From NCBI GenBank assembly GCA_025765615.1, contig JAIVFJ010000165.1:1-64000 (forward strand): DNA of 64,000 nucleotides, written 5' to 3'. Within the stretch, counting starts at the first letter, position 1, and the number at the start of each line of letters is the position of its first letter. Below, piece after piece: positions 44,525 through 54,876 of this stretch. The stretch comes from Zopfochytrium polystomum. Taxonomy: Eukaryota > Chytridiomycota > Chytridiomycetes > Chytridiales > Chytridiaceae. A program made the translations under genes and the position numbers. The notes below the pieces were generated by a model. The model was given only the letters and a program-made list of their open reading frames with translations, was not told where the DNA came from and ran no database searches.

Positions 44525-44765
44525 TCGCCTTTTCGGACTTCGAACTCCGACAAAGGTGGTCGTTCTGGTGGTGACAAGGAATTGAATGGATGACAAGGAA
44601 GGAATGGCGAGGAAGGGGCGAGGAGAGACGAGGTAACCTTGTCAATTAGTGATGACAAATCCTCGCCAAATTTGTCAGCCTCAAACTCCTACGACAAAAA
44701 AATGAACCAAGAAAAAAATTTCAGCTCCCGCTCTCTCTCTTTCTCTCGGCCACCACGCCCGCCAG

Positions 44766-44897
44766 TACGGCGAAGACATGATCAAGGAAGAGTGCAGGAT
44801 GGCACACAAGTTCAAGTTCCGGAGCGGCGGGGGAACGCCCCATTGCACCGACCCACATTCGTTCAAACGCTTACAGAAAGTGAAGGGGCGACAATAA
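44766..44897 (+). CDS. Last exon of an unidentified plus-strand gene
   Basis: A pyrimidine tract ending in CCAG precedes an open 44-codon frame (YGEDMIKEECRMAHKFKF... SFKRLQKVKGRQ) ending in TAA. An AATAAA lies 42 bp downstream (44939). No upstream exon was found; the preceding sequence is the recombinase element. I do not recognise the protein. On the minus strand the same stretch can be read as a possible first exon (MSSPYWRAWW), so the assignment is tentative. Confidence 0.35.
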   Translation, partial: YGEDMIKEECRMAHKFKFRSGGGTPHCTDPHSFKRLQKVKGRQ

Positions 44898-44938
44898 TCA
44901 AGCTTTGTTACAAGGAGGGACCTTCGCAATCAACTCTT

Positions 44939-44944
44939 AATAAA
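44939..44944 (+). terminator. Poly(A) signal
   Basis: Plus-strand AATAAA just before the convergent ankyrin gene's stop codon. Confidence 0.4.
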
Positions 44945-44976
44945 TCAAACCCTTTCTCCCCAACCGGACGACCGCG

Positions 44977-46464
44977 CTACGGCTCCACGGCCCCCGACGC
45001 TTTCAGCAATTCCACAATTTCCCCAAATCCTTCGAGCTGCGCGAGCTCCAGCGGCGGCATGCCGTCCTGCTTGGCCTGGTTGGGATCCACCTTGCCCCGT
45101 TCCAGCAACACCCTGACGACCGCCGCGCTCCGCATTGCGATCGCCAGCGTCAGCGGAGTGTGGCCTTCAGGCCCGTAAACGGCAAGCGCGCACTTTCTAT
45201 CCACCAACGCCTCCACGACGGGAAGCACGCCCCCGTCGCCGCCGCGGGCGACGGCACAAAAGATCGGGTGCAGCAGGTCGACGCTGGCGCCGGCGTCCAG
45301 CAGCTCCAGCGCGCAGTCAAAGTTCCCGAGCTGGATGGCGAGCGTCAGCGGCGTGAACGGCGCGGTCGTGACCGCGTCGATGTCGACGCCGCCGCCGGGC
45401 GCCGCCAGCAGCAGCTTGACGACGTCGCGGTTACCACCCTCGGCGGCGCCGTGGAGCGGTGTGACTTTCTGCCAGCCGTTCTTGCCCGTCGACTCGGCGC
45501 GGGGGTTCGCGCCCCGCGCGAGGAGGAGCCGGGTAATGTCAGGCTTGCCCGCCATGCAGGCGACCAGCAGCGCGGACTCGCGGTTGGGCGGTGGGGCGGC
45601 GTTGACATCGGCGCCGGCGTCGAGCAGCGTCTCGACGGTGGCCTCGTCGCCGGTGATGCACGCCATCATGAGCGGGGTGCCGACTTTTCCGTTGCGAGTT
45701 TTGTTCGGGTCCGCGCCGCGGGCGAGGAGCAGGCGCAGCACGTCGGCGCAGGCGCGGCCGTCCGGGAAGGTTGGGTTCGTGGTCGCGGCAGCCACATGGA
45801 GGGGCGACAGGCCGTCCGGGTCGGCGGCGTAAACGTCGGCGCCGGCGTCGAGGAGGGCGGTGACGACGTCTGTGTCTGCTGCGGCGCCAGAGGCGAGGAG
45901 AAGCGGGATGAAGAAACTGTCTCGATTGGCCCCCGGCGGGGTGATGCCGTTCGGGTCGGCTCCGTGCTGGAGCAGCAGGCGGACGACCTCGGCGTTCTTC
46001 TCCCTCACGGCGGCCATCAGCGGGGTGTGTGGGGTCTCTGGATCGTTTGTGACGATGTCTGGCTTGGCCCCACGCTCCAGCAGCAGCCGCACGCAAGCGA
46101 CGGGCACGCCATCTTCGACGATGGCGGTCAAAAGCGGCGGGGACCCGAATTCGTCGAGAACGTTTGGGTCGCCGCCGCCCTTGTCCAAGAGAAGGGAGAG
46201 GATGGTGGCGGCGTTTGGTCCGCCGCCGGGCGAGACGAGGTGCATGACGGAGACTTTGGGATAGTCTTTTGTCGCGGCCGACGATTCTTTGAAGTCGATC
46301 AAGGCGTTCGGGTCGGCGCCCAGGGCGAGGAGCCTTTCTACCTTCGCGGCATTGTGCTCGATGATGACGGCCTTCAAGAGCCTCAGATTTGGCTCGAGGC
46401 CAGTGTCGGGGGAAAGCAAGTAGTTGACGGCGGCGGCGACGGAGGAGGCGATGGCGCGGAACAT
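44977..46464 (-). CDS. Intronless ankyrin-repeat protein, 495 residues
   Basis: ATG at 46464. After a short hydrophobic N-terminus (FRAIASSVAAAVNYLL) the whole protein consists of about a dozen ankyrin units with the pattern TPLxxAxxxGxxxVVxLLLxxGADPN, for example HTPLMAAVREKNAEVVRLLLQ and TPLHGAAEGGNRDVVKLLLA. There is no NACHT, TIR, zinc finger or transmembrane segment. GC-rich codons and diverged repeats set it apart from the near-identical repeats of the 18-23 kb gene. Ankyrin arrays mediate protein binding; the partner is unknown. Confidence 0.9.
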   Translation of the reverse strand: MFRAIASSVAAAVNYLLSPDTGLEPNLRLLKAVIIEHNAAKVERLLALGADPNALIDFKESSAATKDYPKVSVMHLVSPGGGPNAATILSLLLDKGGGDPNVLDEFGSPPLLTAIVEDGVPVACVRLLLERGAKPDIVTNDPETPHTPLMAAVREKNAEVVRLLLQHGADPNGITPPGANRDSFFIPLLLASGAAADTDVVTALLDAGADVYAADPDGLSPLHVAAATTNPTFPDGRACADVLRLLLARGADPNKTRNGKVGTPLMMACITGDEATVETLLDAGADVNAAPPPNRESALLVACMAGKPDITRLLLARGANPRAESTGKNGWQKVTPLHGAAEGGNRDVVKLLLAAPGGGVDIDAVTTAPFTPLTLAIQLGNFDCALELLDAGASVDLLHPIFCAVARGGDGGVLPVVEALVDRKCALAVYGPEGHTPLTLAIAMRSAAVVRVLLERGKVDPNQAKQDGMPPLELAQLEGFGEIVELLKASGAVEP

Positions 46465-46499
46465 TTGGTTTTGGGGGGATCAAGCGGGAGAACAAAAAA

Positions 46500-47200
46500 A
46501 AAAAGAAACGTGAAATTCGTACGATGGGCAGGCAGACAGACAGACAGACAGACAGACAGGAAGACTGAGCGACCCACAGACAGTAGAGTTGCTGAAACAA
46601 AGGGACTGAAAAAAATTTGCTCAGTCCGTCGAGCACCACTTTCAACAAAGTGGCCTGGGGTGAGTGAGACAGACAGACAGACAGCCCGAAGAAAACCAAA
46701 GAAATTTGCACCCTTGTTTTCGCTTGGCGGAACAAGAGGAAGAACTGCATCAAAACGGCAATCCAAGCTTCTCTTTTTAAAACAAATAAAAATTCAAAAG
46801 CAAACAACCCGCTGCGCCCGGACTGACAGACTGGTAGATAGACAGACAATAGCCAAATGGCGTGCCCAACGAGAGACGGAAATTGTCTGTCGCTCTATCA
46901 GTGCATACTTGCGAAGATGCCAGGAGACAGACAGAGAGACAGCCAGGCAAGAAGAGACAAAGAAATTTGCACCCCATTTTTTTTGGCTAACGAGAACTGC
47001 ATCAAAACGGTAATCCGGTTGAAGCTTTTCCTTTCTGTTGAGAAAACAAATAAAAAATCAAAAAGAAACAACCCCCTGACCCAGACTGACATGAGGCCTC
47101 GACAGACAGACTCGCGAGGGCCAAAAGGCGTGCCGAACAAGAGACTGAAAAAGTCTGTCGCTCCATCAGTCGCTCGCGAGCGTGCATTTTTTTTTTTTTC
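46500..47200. repeat. Degenerate ~255-bp tandem repeat with (GACA)n tracts
   Basis: Anchor sequences recur at a spacing of 250-267 bp: AAAGAAATTTGCACCC at about 46698 and 46959; AACTGCATCAAAACGG at about 46743 and 46995; GTCTGTCGCT at about 46883 and 47154. GACA microsatellites lie between units. At least two and a half copies are present. Confidence 0.75.
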
Positions 47201-47484
47201 AATCAGGTGGGGGCCACTTGCGAAGGTGCCTGGGGGGCGCTCGCTCAACAATCTAAAAGCGAGAGACAAAGTGGACGGCGAGCGAGAGTGAGTGAGAGTG
47301 GGAGTGAGAGAGAGAGAGAGAGAGATACAGACGTCAACAGCGAGAGACCTTACGTCTCCTATTTAAACTCTCCTCCTTCCTCATCCCATTCGTCTCCGCC
47401 CCCCCTCCCCGCTCATCACCGCCCCACTCAACCGGTCAACCCGTTCTTTCGTCAGAGTCACCCCCCAAAGCACACGAACCTGTG

Positions 47485-49762
47485 ATGATGGCAGTCAAAC
47501 AGCCTCACCTTCTCGTATTGTTTCTTTTCTTATTTGGGGCTGCCGCATCTGGCTCTTCCCCAGCTCCCCGTCCAAAACTACTCTCTGCACTCCTGACGGA
47601 CGTGGACGCGGAATCTTCCTCGTTCACAACTGTTGGTCATTCGTCCCTCTCGAGGCGCGTTCTTCCAGACGAATCTAATGTGCAGACAGGAAGCGGTTCC
47701 TCAACGCCAGCACCAGGTGGAGACGTTCAAGGAACAGGCGGGACCTCCACTACGAGCACCGGTGATGTCGAGGCGGGAACGAACTCTGCAAACAGCCAGG
47801 TTTGCATTGCCATCTTCACCCAGACTGCACTTTCTTAACACTCCACGCCCCCGCCCCCCCTTCTCCTTCCGGCACCTTCCCTCTTTCCCGTACCCCTATA
47901 TCCTACTTCGACGCAGGGTTCCCGGTCCATGATGGTAAGATGGCGTCACTGAGTGAAATTCTACTCGCCGAATCTGACGCAGCTTTTTTGTTAACCAACT
48001 GTAGCAAAGAATGGGGGTAGGTCCAGCTGATTCGCCTTCACCAGTGATCACCACTGAATGTGTCTTTGTCCACTTCAAACTTAGGATGCAGCTTACAACC
48101 GTCGTGAGTATGAGAGCCCCATAGATTCTCACGCCATTTCGTTTGAAAGTGGAAGTACAAAACACTTGTAACTTATTTTTCCAACTTGTTCTGTCCAGTT
48201 CGGCAACTCAGTGGTCGGTGGTATAAGTAACGCAGCCGAACGCCTTGTGACGAGCAGCGTGCAATCTTCCCTAAATGCGGCAGCGGAAGGCGTGGCGAGC
48301 GGAGGCATGCTGCCAGCAGGCTTGGGGTTTCTCGCCGGATGCGCTGGAGGAGCTTGCGGTGTTGGCCTCAGCGAAGGTGGGTCGCGCGGCGGTGGCTGGA
48401 GGACGAGCGGCCTTAAGTAGGTCCCCCCCCTCCTTTGGTTGCTTTTGTCATGTACAATCTGATGGTTCCACTTTTGTTTTGCCAGACGCTCCACCGGGGA
48501 AACGTCTTCCAGCTTTCGTGAAGAGAGCTAAAGAGCATATCACGAAAGACCCAGTTTCCTTGGCGGGAAAAGTAGTGACGGCTGTCGCCGCTAGCGCATT
48601 GATGCAAGGTAAACGTTGCTCTTTCGGGAAAGCCTTGCCGAATTCCAATCGTGTGATCCAGCGGGGGGGCAAGTCATTGCAGATTATGGGCCATATACCA
48701 ATACCGCGACTACAGTCGTCAAGTCAGCTGTAAACTCAGCTTTGGATGGAAACGGAAGAGCTCACGGTACGTTTCCGATTCCCATAACATTCCCGTAGAT
48801 ATTCACTCATACACACCCCCTGCTCTTCCCCTTCCTTCCTTCCCAGCAATCATGAACGGGTTGGCCGAAGCCGGAAATGCATATATTCAGGGAATTCAAC
48901 GTGAGTGTTAAATGGAAACCTTCTTTCAGGACTCTGTGATTACACAGGTAACACTTCAACAACAGCTAAGGACGACCCACTCGCCAATTCTGCCGGGAAA
49001 GAACTCGCTGGCGGCAGCTTCACCGGAGCCGTCGATGGAGCCGTGCAAGTGTGCCAAATGTTCAGTGATCTCAGCGCCCCGAAAACGCGACGCAGCGTGG
49101 CCAGCGGCTCTCTGTACCGTCGCGATAAAGGGTGTAAAAGGCCTTCAGCGGCGCCCAGAGGCAAATCAAAGGGGCCGGTTCCAGCGGCGGACGCGGCGAA
49201 AATCTTTGGCAAGAAAAACGCCAAGTCGAACTCGGCGAAGAGCGGCGGAGACGTCGGCGGCTTGGCCCGGGGTGCCGGGATGGCACGGTCGGCGGGCGCC
49301 AAGGCGAAGAAGAACGGTCGAGCCGGCTCCAGCGCATCGAAAAGGTCCCCGAGCGCATCATCAGGAAAACGTGGCGGCCCCGGCCGAAGCACCAAAGCTG
49401 CGTCGGCGTCGAAGCCTGCAAGCTCCCGGAAGGTCAAGAAAGCAGGAACGAATCAACTCATGATCAAGGGCAAGGGCTCAAAGCGTTCCATTGCGACTCC
49501 GGGTCCCAAAGCAGCGTCGTCGTCGCGGGGAGCCGGAGGCAAGGCGGGTGCCAGTGGGAAGTCTGTCAAGGCCGCCTCTCCGAGGAAAGCGGCTGCCAAG
49601 GCACCACCCCCTGCCACTAAGAAGTCACCTTCGGCCTTAAATAAGTCGACTGCACCCCCGAAGCAAGTGAAAGCGGTAGGGAAGCTTTCGAAGACGACGC
49701 CCACGCAAACGTTGGGAAAAACAAAGCCGTCGGCCCCCGCCAAGGGGAAGAGTAGGTCGTAG
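47485..49762 (+). CDS. Secreted protein with histone-H1-like basic tail
   Basis: Nine exons by splice consensus: 47485-47799, 47917-47934, 48005-48016, 48092-48103, 48199-48376, 48486-48608, 48662-48766, 48847-48900, 48930-49762; 549 residues. The three very small exons (18, 12, 12 nt) are the least sure. From exon 5 on, introns are all phase 1. Residues 1-24 are a signal peptide (VLFLFLFGAAASGS). The middle is an Ala/Gly/Val-rich region with few cysteines. From about residue 340 to the end the chain is a Lys/Ala/Ser/Pro/Gly tail very like linker-histone H1 (KAASPRKAAAKAPPPATKK). No globular H1 domain is present. The last ~160 codons are duplicated at the right edge of the window (63516-63998). 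A TATTTAAA box lies at 47360. Function unknown; a cationic secreted or granule protein is one possibility. Confidence 0.65.
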
Positions 49763-50948
49763 AGTCACGGACGCGACACCCATCGCATCCGTCGACAGGA
49801 GAAAGCAGCTCAGGTGGTTGTTTCGCTCGGACGGCAAAACGCCACTTGCATTCTTTTCACTCTTTTTTGTGTGCGTGTGTGTGTGTGTTTTGTAGAATAT
49901 CTCCAATGAGGGTGCGTGTTGCATTTGAGGTTGTGCAGTGGGGCACAGTGGTGGTGATCTTGACGTTTCGTTTGTTCTTCTTTTTGCGGTGACCTGCTTA
50001 TTGTGTCTCTGCGTGTATGCGCTTTTTTTTTTTTTTTTTTTTTTTTTTTTTGTTGGTTTTGTGGCACCTGGACGGTGGCACAGAACAGGAGGAAGCTGAA
50101 TAATGTTGTTAGCCCTTCTCGATGACGGGCGACGGATCGCCCAGCCGCGTCGGAGGACTAGGTAGCTGAAGAAACAAGCGTAACAAGCTTGCTGTTGCTG
50201 ATTATAGCCTGATTTTACGAAACTTTTTTTTCCAGAAGAGGCTCCTCTGGGCACCGTCAGCTTCACCAAGAAAAGATATTCCGCTTTCCTGCCAGGAAAA
50301 GCAGCAACTCATTCGTGCCGCCCCCCCACGAGCCAGGCATAGCTTTTCAATCCACAACCAAATAACTCGACGCGTAGGGAATAGTAGGACAAGCACGCGA
50401 CCGGCGTGCCCAGTCAATACCCTCTTGCGAAAAAAGTATCAGAGATGTCGACACACGCCCGGCGGCGGCGAGGCGCAACAGGCCCAAAAAAACCGCCCGT
50501 GGCGCGTCCGTATGTACCACCAGCGCGGGTGCAAGCCAGCGCCGCCGAATGTGGCTGGCAGCGTGAGGAAGGCAGGGAGGCGACTGCCAGCGAGTGTCAG
50601 GGGTGTTAGTATGGATGTGGGAGGGACCGGGATATATCAGATAGTTGTCTCACCCGTGGCCACTGCTTCTACGGTGCGGGGGTTGCTCTTTCTCTCTCTC
50701 CCCGCTCTCTCTTCCCCTCTCTGTTTGTCCGTGTGGCGCATCATTCAATCTCGGCTCGCGCTTTTCTTGCGTGCAGATGTTACGAAACGCGAAAAAGTTG
50801 GAAAGGAAAAATTTTCTGGTGGCACAAAAGCGCCCCTGCAAAAAAGCAATCGTGGGCTGAAAATGGGTGGAGGCAGTGCCACTGCTTCGGCCGGTTAGTC
50901 GGAAAAAGCACCAAGCACATGCAATATCATTTGGTGAGCGGCTGGTAG
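49763..50948. other. Intergenic part of the left arm
   Basis: No gene recognised. A poly-T run lies at about 50024-50050. The stretch is conserved, inverted, at about 62330-63515. Confidence 0.5.
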
Positions 50949-50955
50949 TATAAAA
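50949..50955 (+). promoter_or_regulatory. TATA box of the left modular gene
   Basis: TATAAAA, 92 bp before the ATG at 51041; conserved in the right copy at 62283-62289. Confidence 0.6.
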
Positions 50956-51040
50956 CGGGGGCGGCCGTCGGCAGGAAAGCCACCCCCAACCTCACACTCC
51001 CCGAACCCCCAAGAACTCAAGCCCAGGACCACATTGAAAC

Positions 51041-52580
51041 ATGATGAAGCTTGCCCTTCTTTTCCTCCTCGCGGCTGCCTCTGCGGCCGTCGCAACGGCT
51101 GTGCCCCTGCACGCGGCGGACGAGCTTGCAGATGTGGACGGGGGCAATCGTGGCGTGGCCCTGGCCAGACGTGGTGAGTGCCTTGGGCTAGGCAGCAGGG
51201 ATGTGTTCCCAATGAACCCACCTTCCAGGCCTGCGTTCGCCTGAACACGCGCACAATCTGTCTTTCACATACACGCATGCCACCTGTCACTGCATAGTCG
51301 TTTCTACCCCCACCCTCCCACCCCTGCCAACGATTCCCTCCCTCCTTCCGTCCCATCTGCTGTAATTTCCAGTCAGCCACTGCCAATCAATGGTCTGACT
51401 GAACAAACGTCATCCCACTACCACCCAAAATCCCAAATAAGACGGCGACACCCCGACGCTCGTCCCCGCGGCTATCAAGGGGCTGGCAGGCCCTACGTAT
51501 TCGGGCAGGCGGCACAGGAAGAAGACGGGCAACAACAGGGAAAGGCGGCGCAGGCGGCGGGAGCGAGAGTCGGCCGAGCGGATGCGGAGCGGTGAGTGTG
51601 GCCAACTGTTGCGTTCCTTCGTGGTAGAGGTTGGGCGATGGAGAGCGAAAACTAAGTCTTCCCTTTTTCGTTGTTCGCATCGCACACACATACACACGCA
51701 CACCTCACACATGCAGAGCTCGTTGACGCCGGGTACGCTGACGAGCTTGACGCCTTTGAAGACGACGCCGTGGACCCCCTGCCGGAGTCCGGCGGCACGG
51801 GCGAGACCGAGGCACCGCGCAAGCGGCACTATCGCCACCACCCGGGCAACAACCGACGCCGCAGGATGATTCGTCACCGGCACCGTGGCAGTGCCACGGC
51901 TCCGCGCATGAAGATGGCCGGTGAGAGTGGGCAACTGCTGCGTACCTGTGTGTGATGGGGGTGGAGAGGGGAGGGACTCTGGGGGTAGGGGCGAAATTAC
52001 GCTGTTCACTCTCAAATATGCATCGCACGCACCCACCCCTCAATTTTACAGAACTCGTCGATGCCGGGTACGCCGACGAGCTCGACCCCGAGACTTCGGA
52101 AGCGACGCCTTTGACGACGACGCCGTCGACCCACTTCCGGCGCTCCGCAGCGCAGACGAGGCCGTGGTCCCCCGCCGCAAGGGACACCATCGCCACCACA
52201 CAGCCGCCCCGGCAACGACCGACTCCGTTCGTTGATGCGTCACCGGCCGATGATCAAAATGGCCGCGAAAGAGGCGGGTGAGTATCGTGAATGTCGGGAG
52301 GCCTCGGATGAGGGTGCATAGTTCAAACATGACCTTTGCCCGACCTCACCTGCCGTCCTAAGTCGCGGTTCCGTTCACCAACCATGATTTCCATAATTTT
52401 CCATTGATTTGGACAGCTTTTGCCGACGACGAGGCCTTCTACGACGATCTTGTCGACGAGCTTCTCAATGGCGCGGAGTTTGAGGACGACGAGGTCGCGG
52501 GGGACGAGGTTGACGAGGATGGATTGGACGGTGAGGAGGTCGTTGATCTGGTCGTCGAGGATGCGTTTGACGGAGAGTAA
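51041..52580 (+). pseudogene. Secreted acidic/cationic modular protein, frameshifted left copy
   Basis: Exons 51041-51173, 51442-51591, 51717-51920, 52052-52277 and 52417-52580 match the intact right copy. Exon 1 encodes a signal peptide (KLALLFLLAAASAAVATA) and a short propeptide; exon 2 is Arg/Lys-rich. Exon 3 starts ELVDAGYADELDAFEDDAVD and ends in an RHH/RRRR-rich cationic stretch. Exon 4 begins with the same module but, relative to the right copy, has lost one T after its start and gained two bases before the RPGN region. It is therefore 226 instead of 225 nt, reads out of frame, and exon 5 would stop early instead of giving the acidic C-terminus. Splice sites and promoter look intact, so a shortened product is possible. 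Confidence 0.75.
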
Positions 52581-52653
52581 AACGTGGTGGCCACGCTGTT
52601 TTCCTCCGTCCCCTGTCTCATTTCTCTCTTTGTCGCGTTCTTTCTGAACACTG

Positions 52654-52659
52654 AATAAA
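52654..52659 (+). terminator. Poly(A) signal of the left modular gene
   Basis: AATAAA 74 bp after the terminal exon; the same sequence occurs inverted at 60703-60708. Confidence 0.55.
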
Positions 52660-52670
52660 AAGTTTCGTGG

Positions 52671-52755
52671 CTGTCTCTCTCTCTCTCTCCTCTCTCTCTC
52701 CCTCTTCCTCTCCTCTCTCTCTCTCTCTCTCATCCCTCTCTCTCTCTGTTTCTCT
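52671..52755. repeat. CT-rich microsatellite at the inner edge of the left arm
   Basis: Imperfect (CT)n of about 85 bp. The right arm's inner edge (about 60631-60688) carries the complementary (GA)n. Confidence 0.85.
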
Positions 52756-52983
52756 CCCCGTGTGGCGCAGATATTCAAGCAGCTCCTGCTCAGGGTTGTT
52801 ATTTGGACAGCCAAAGACAGTGCCTTTTTTTGTCCATTTTGGACAGTGTCCTTGCCTGGACAAAAAGGGGTCGGCTCTGTCTCTGGATCTGGTTCATTTT
52901 GGACTGTCCAAAATGCCGCCTTTTTTTGTTTTTGACTGAAAATAAATTTTTTTCGCTTTGGTTTGCAATCAACTGTAATTCGT

Positions 52984-54876
52984 TTATTTTCCTTCCCCTT
53001 CTTCCCCCAGCTGGCTCCAGTAATCCCCAAACACTTCCATTGAATAACCCAACAACTCGTTCTTAACAAAGGTGTAAAGCTCAGCTCCCTCAAGCTGAGC
53101 CATATTTGTAACAACAAAGACAACCTTTTCAATCACGTCGTCCCGAAGGCGATTGCGGGCATCAGTGTGGATGCGGGCAAACAAAGAGAAATTCCGTTCT
53201 GACGCAGCGCTTGAAGTTGTGATGGAGAATGCCTTCAGTGCAATCGGACGGAGTCTCGGGAATTCGGAACCTCGAGTGAGCCAAAACTCTGATGGCGACA
53301 GCTTCCTGTTTTCGATGTTTCCCCAATAGATTGGCTCGGTATTCTTGATACCATCACACCACAACGTGAATTTCCAATATTCTGCGCTGATTTCGCTTTT
53401 ATCTGTGTCAGTGCTTCCTAAGGCCGCCAGCTTTTCAACCGTCTCGCCTCTTTTGTCTGCAGAGAGGTGGAATCCATGGTGAACTGGGTCCAAGAGATAG
53501 GCAAAAGCATGCTCATCACGCCGCATAAACGCGAAGCGAGCTTCAACTTTTTTCAGCAGTGCGTCTATCATATCAGCGGGGAAGCCTTCTAGGCACCGAA
53601 ATTTGTCCTCAATTCTCCGGAATCCTGCATACACCTCCGAAGCAGGCAGACTGTTGCTTTGGAAGCGAACAAGCTGCTCGTCAATGGGCGTGAGAATGTC
53701 AATTGCCTTTCGTAAATGATCATCGAACTCTCGATTGCTCAGGATACTACATATGTACTGTCGATGTTCACGTTCCTTTAGCTGGCAGTCCAAGAAGTCA
53801 GGGCGAGATGCAGCGACTCGCATCAAAGGTAGAGCGTCGTGGACTGACTTTACAGACTTCAGATATGAAGTCCATCGTGTAGGAGCTGGCTGGACGAGCC
53901 ACTGCAAATTTGCCCACTTCATCTCTTGTCGAAGGTGGCCGCCAATAATTTGCTGATTGGAGAAGAAGACAACAAGAGTGTGGACGTGAGAGATGCAGTC
54001 CGATATATGAATAAGTGGCGAATTCTCGTCCTTGATAACGCAGATGTCCTTGGTGAGAAGATTCAGTCTGTGCGACACACAACCACCAGCAAATATTCCT
54101 GGTCTTTTTTTCTGAACGAAAGTCCATGCCTTCTTATTTGCGCTGGTATTGTCGGTTACAACACCACCAATGCTGCAAGTTGGTGCAACTTGATGGATGA
54201 CTTCTCAAATTTCGTCGGCAAGCTTCTCTGCCGGACGCGTCTCCCCACTTGAGTTTTTTGAAGTCCAGAAAAACGTATGAGGGCCAGAGACTATCATGTA
54301 GTCGGTGATCGGCTGCTTGTTGACGTTGGTGTAGGAGTCTGTAACAAGACAAGGTGGCTGCTGCAAGCGTCGGAGGGCTTTAGTCACGAGAGCTTTTGTG
54401 GAGTCAAAGATTTCGTCAAGGAGGCCGCCTGCAATGTACTGCCGAGATGGAAGAACGACCTTGGGATTCAACAATTGAATAGCCTGACGCAAATAGGGAT
54501 TCTCAACAAATTTGAAAGATGCGCCAGAAGTGTAAATCGCCATAGCAAGATAAAAGTTGAATGAACGCTTTTCATCATTTGACAATGCGCCTCTGCAGGA
54601 ACAACGATGCGTGGAACCACCCTGAGGTCGATAAAATGAGGGATGAAGCGAGGGATCCATGCTTTCCATCAGCGCTTGGAATTGAGGGCAGCGCTCAAGT
54701 AGATGTTTCTCCATGCGATCTGCCTTTCTGTGGTGATTGACCTCAGTTTGGCAAAGCTGACTGTGAGGACAACAGGCTGTCGAGCCTGTGACCTCAAATA
54801 AATTAAGTGTATACCCACTTTTTAACTGGTAATTGTGAGGATTACCACCCCGTCTCGACCTGCGTTTTGCTGGCAA
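52984..54876 (-). mobile_element. hAT-family transposase with one nonsense codon
   Basis: A single frame of 630 codons is interrupted once, by TGA at 54207-54205. The N-terminal part has a Cys/His cluster (ACCPHSQLC ... HLLERC), as in BED-type fingers, and a conserved segment (LVTDSYTNVNKQPITDYMIV). After the stop the same frame continues with VVTDNTSANKKAW and CVSHRLNLL, typical of the hAT catalytic domain. It ends in the dimerisation motif SSAASERNFSLFARIH with the following T/R/L residues. The start codon appears to be lost (TTG). With one stop and no start it is probably inactive, but recently so. Confidence 0.85.

Larger units (their letters stand above)
49278..52670 (+). repeat. Left arm of a large inverted duplication
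   Basis: This segment matches the reverse complement of 60690-64000 almost throughout. It covers the end of the H1-like-tail gene, the intergenic stretch and the secreted modular gene, with small indels. The right arm lacks about 125 bp of intron 1 of the modular gene. The right copy runs off the window, so the arm is at least 3.3 kb. The inner edge ends in a CT microsatellite. Confidence 0.92.

Noticed and set aside
45160..47013. 617-codon plus-strand open frame
   Set aside because: Antisense shadow of the GC-rich ankyrin gene on the minus strand, extended into the GACA repeats.
46466..47200. CRISPR-like array suggested by regular GACA-rich repeats
   Set aside because: The units are ~255 bp, diverged, and not short repeats with unique spacers; the genome is eukaryotic.
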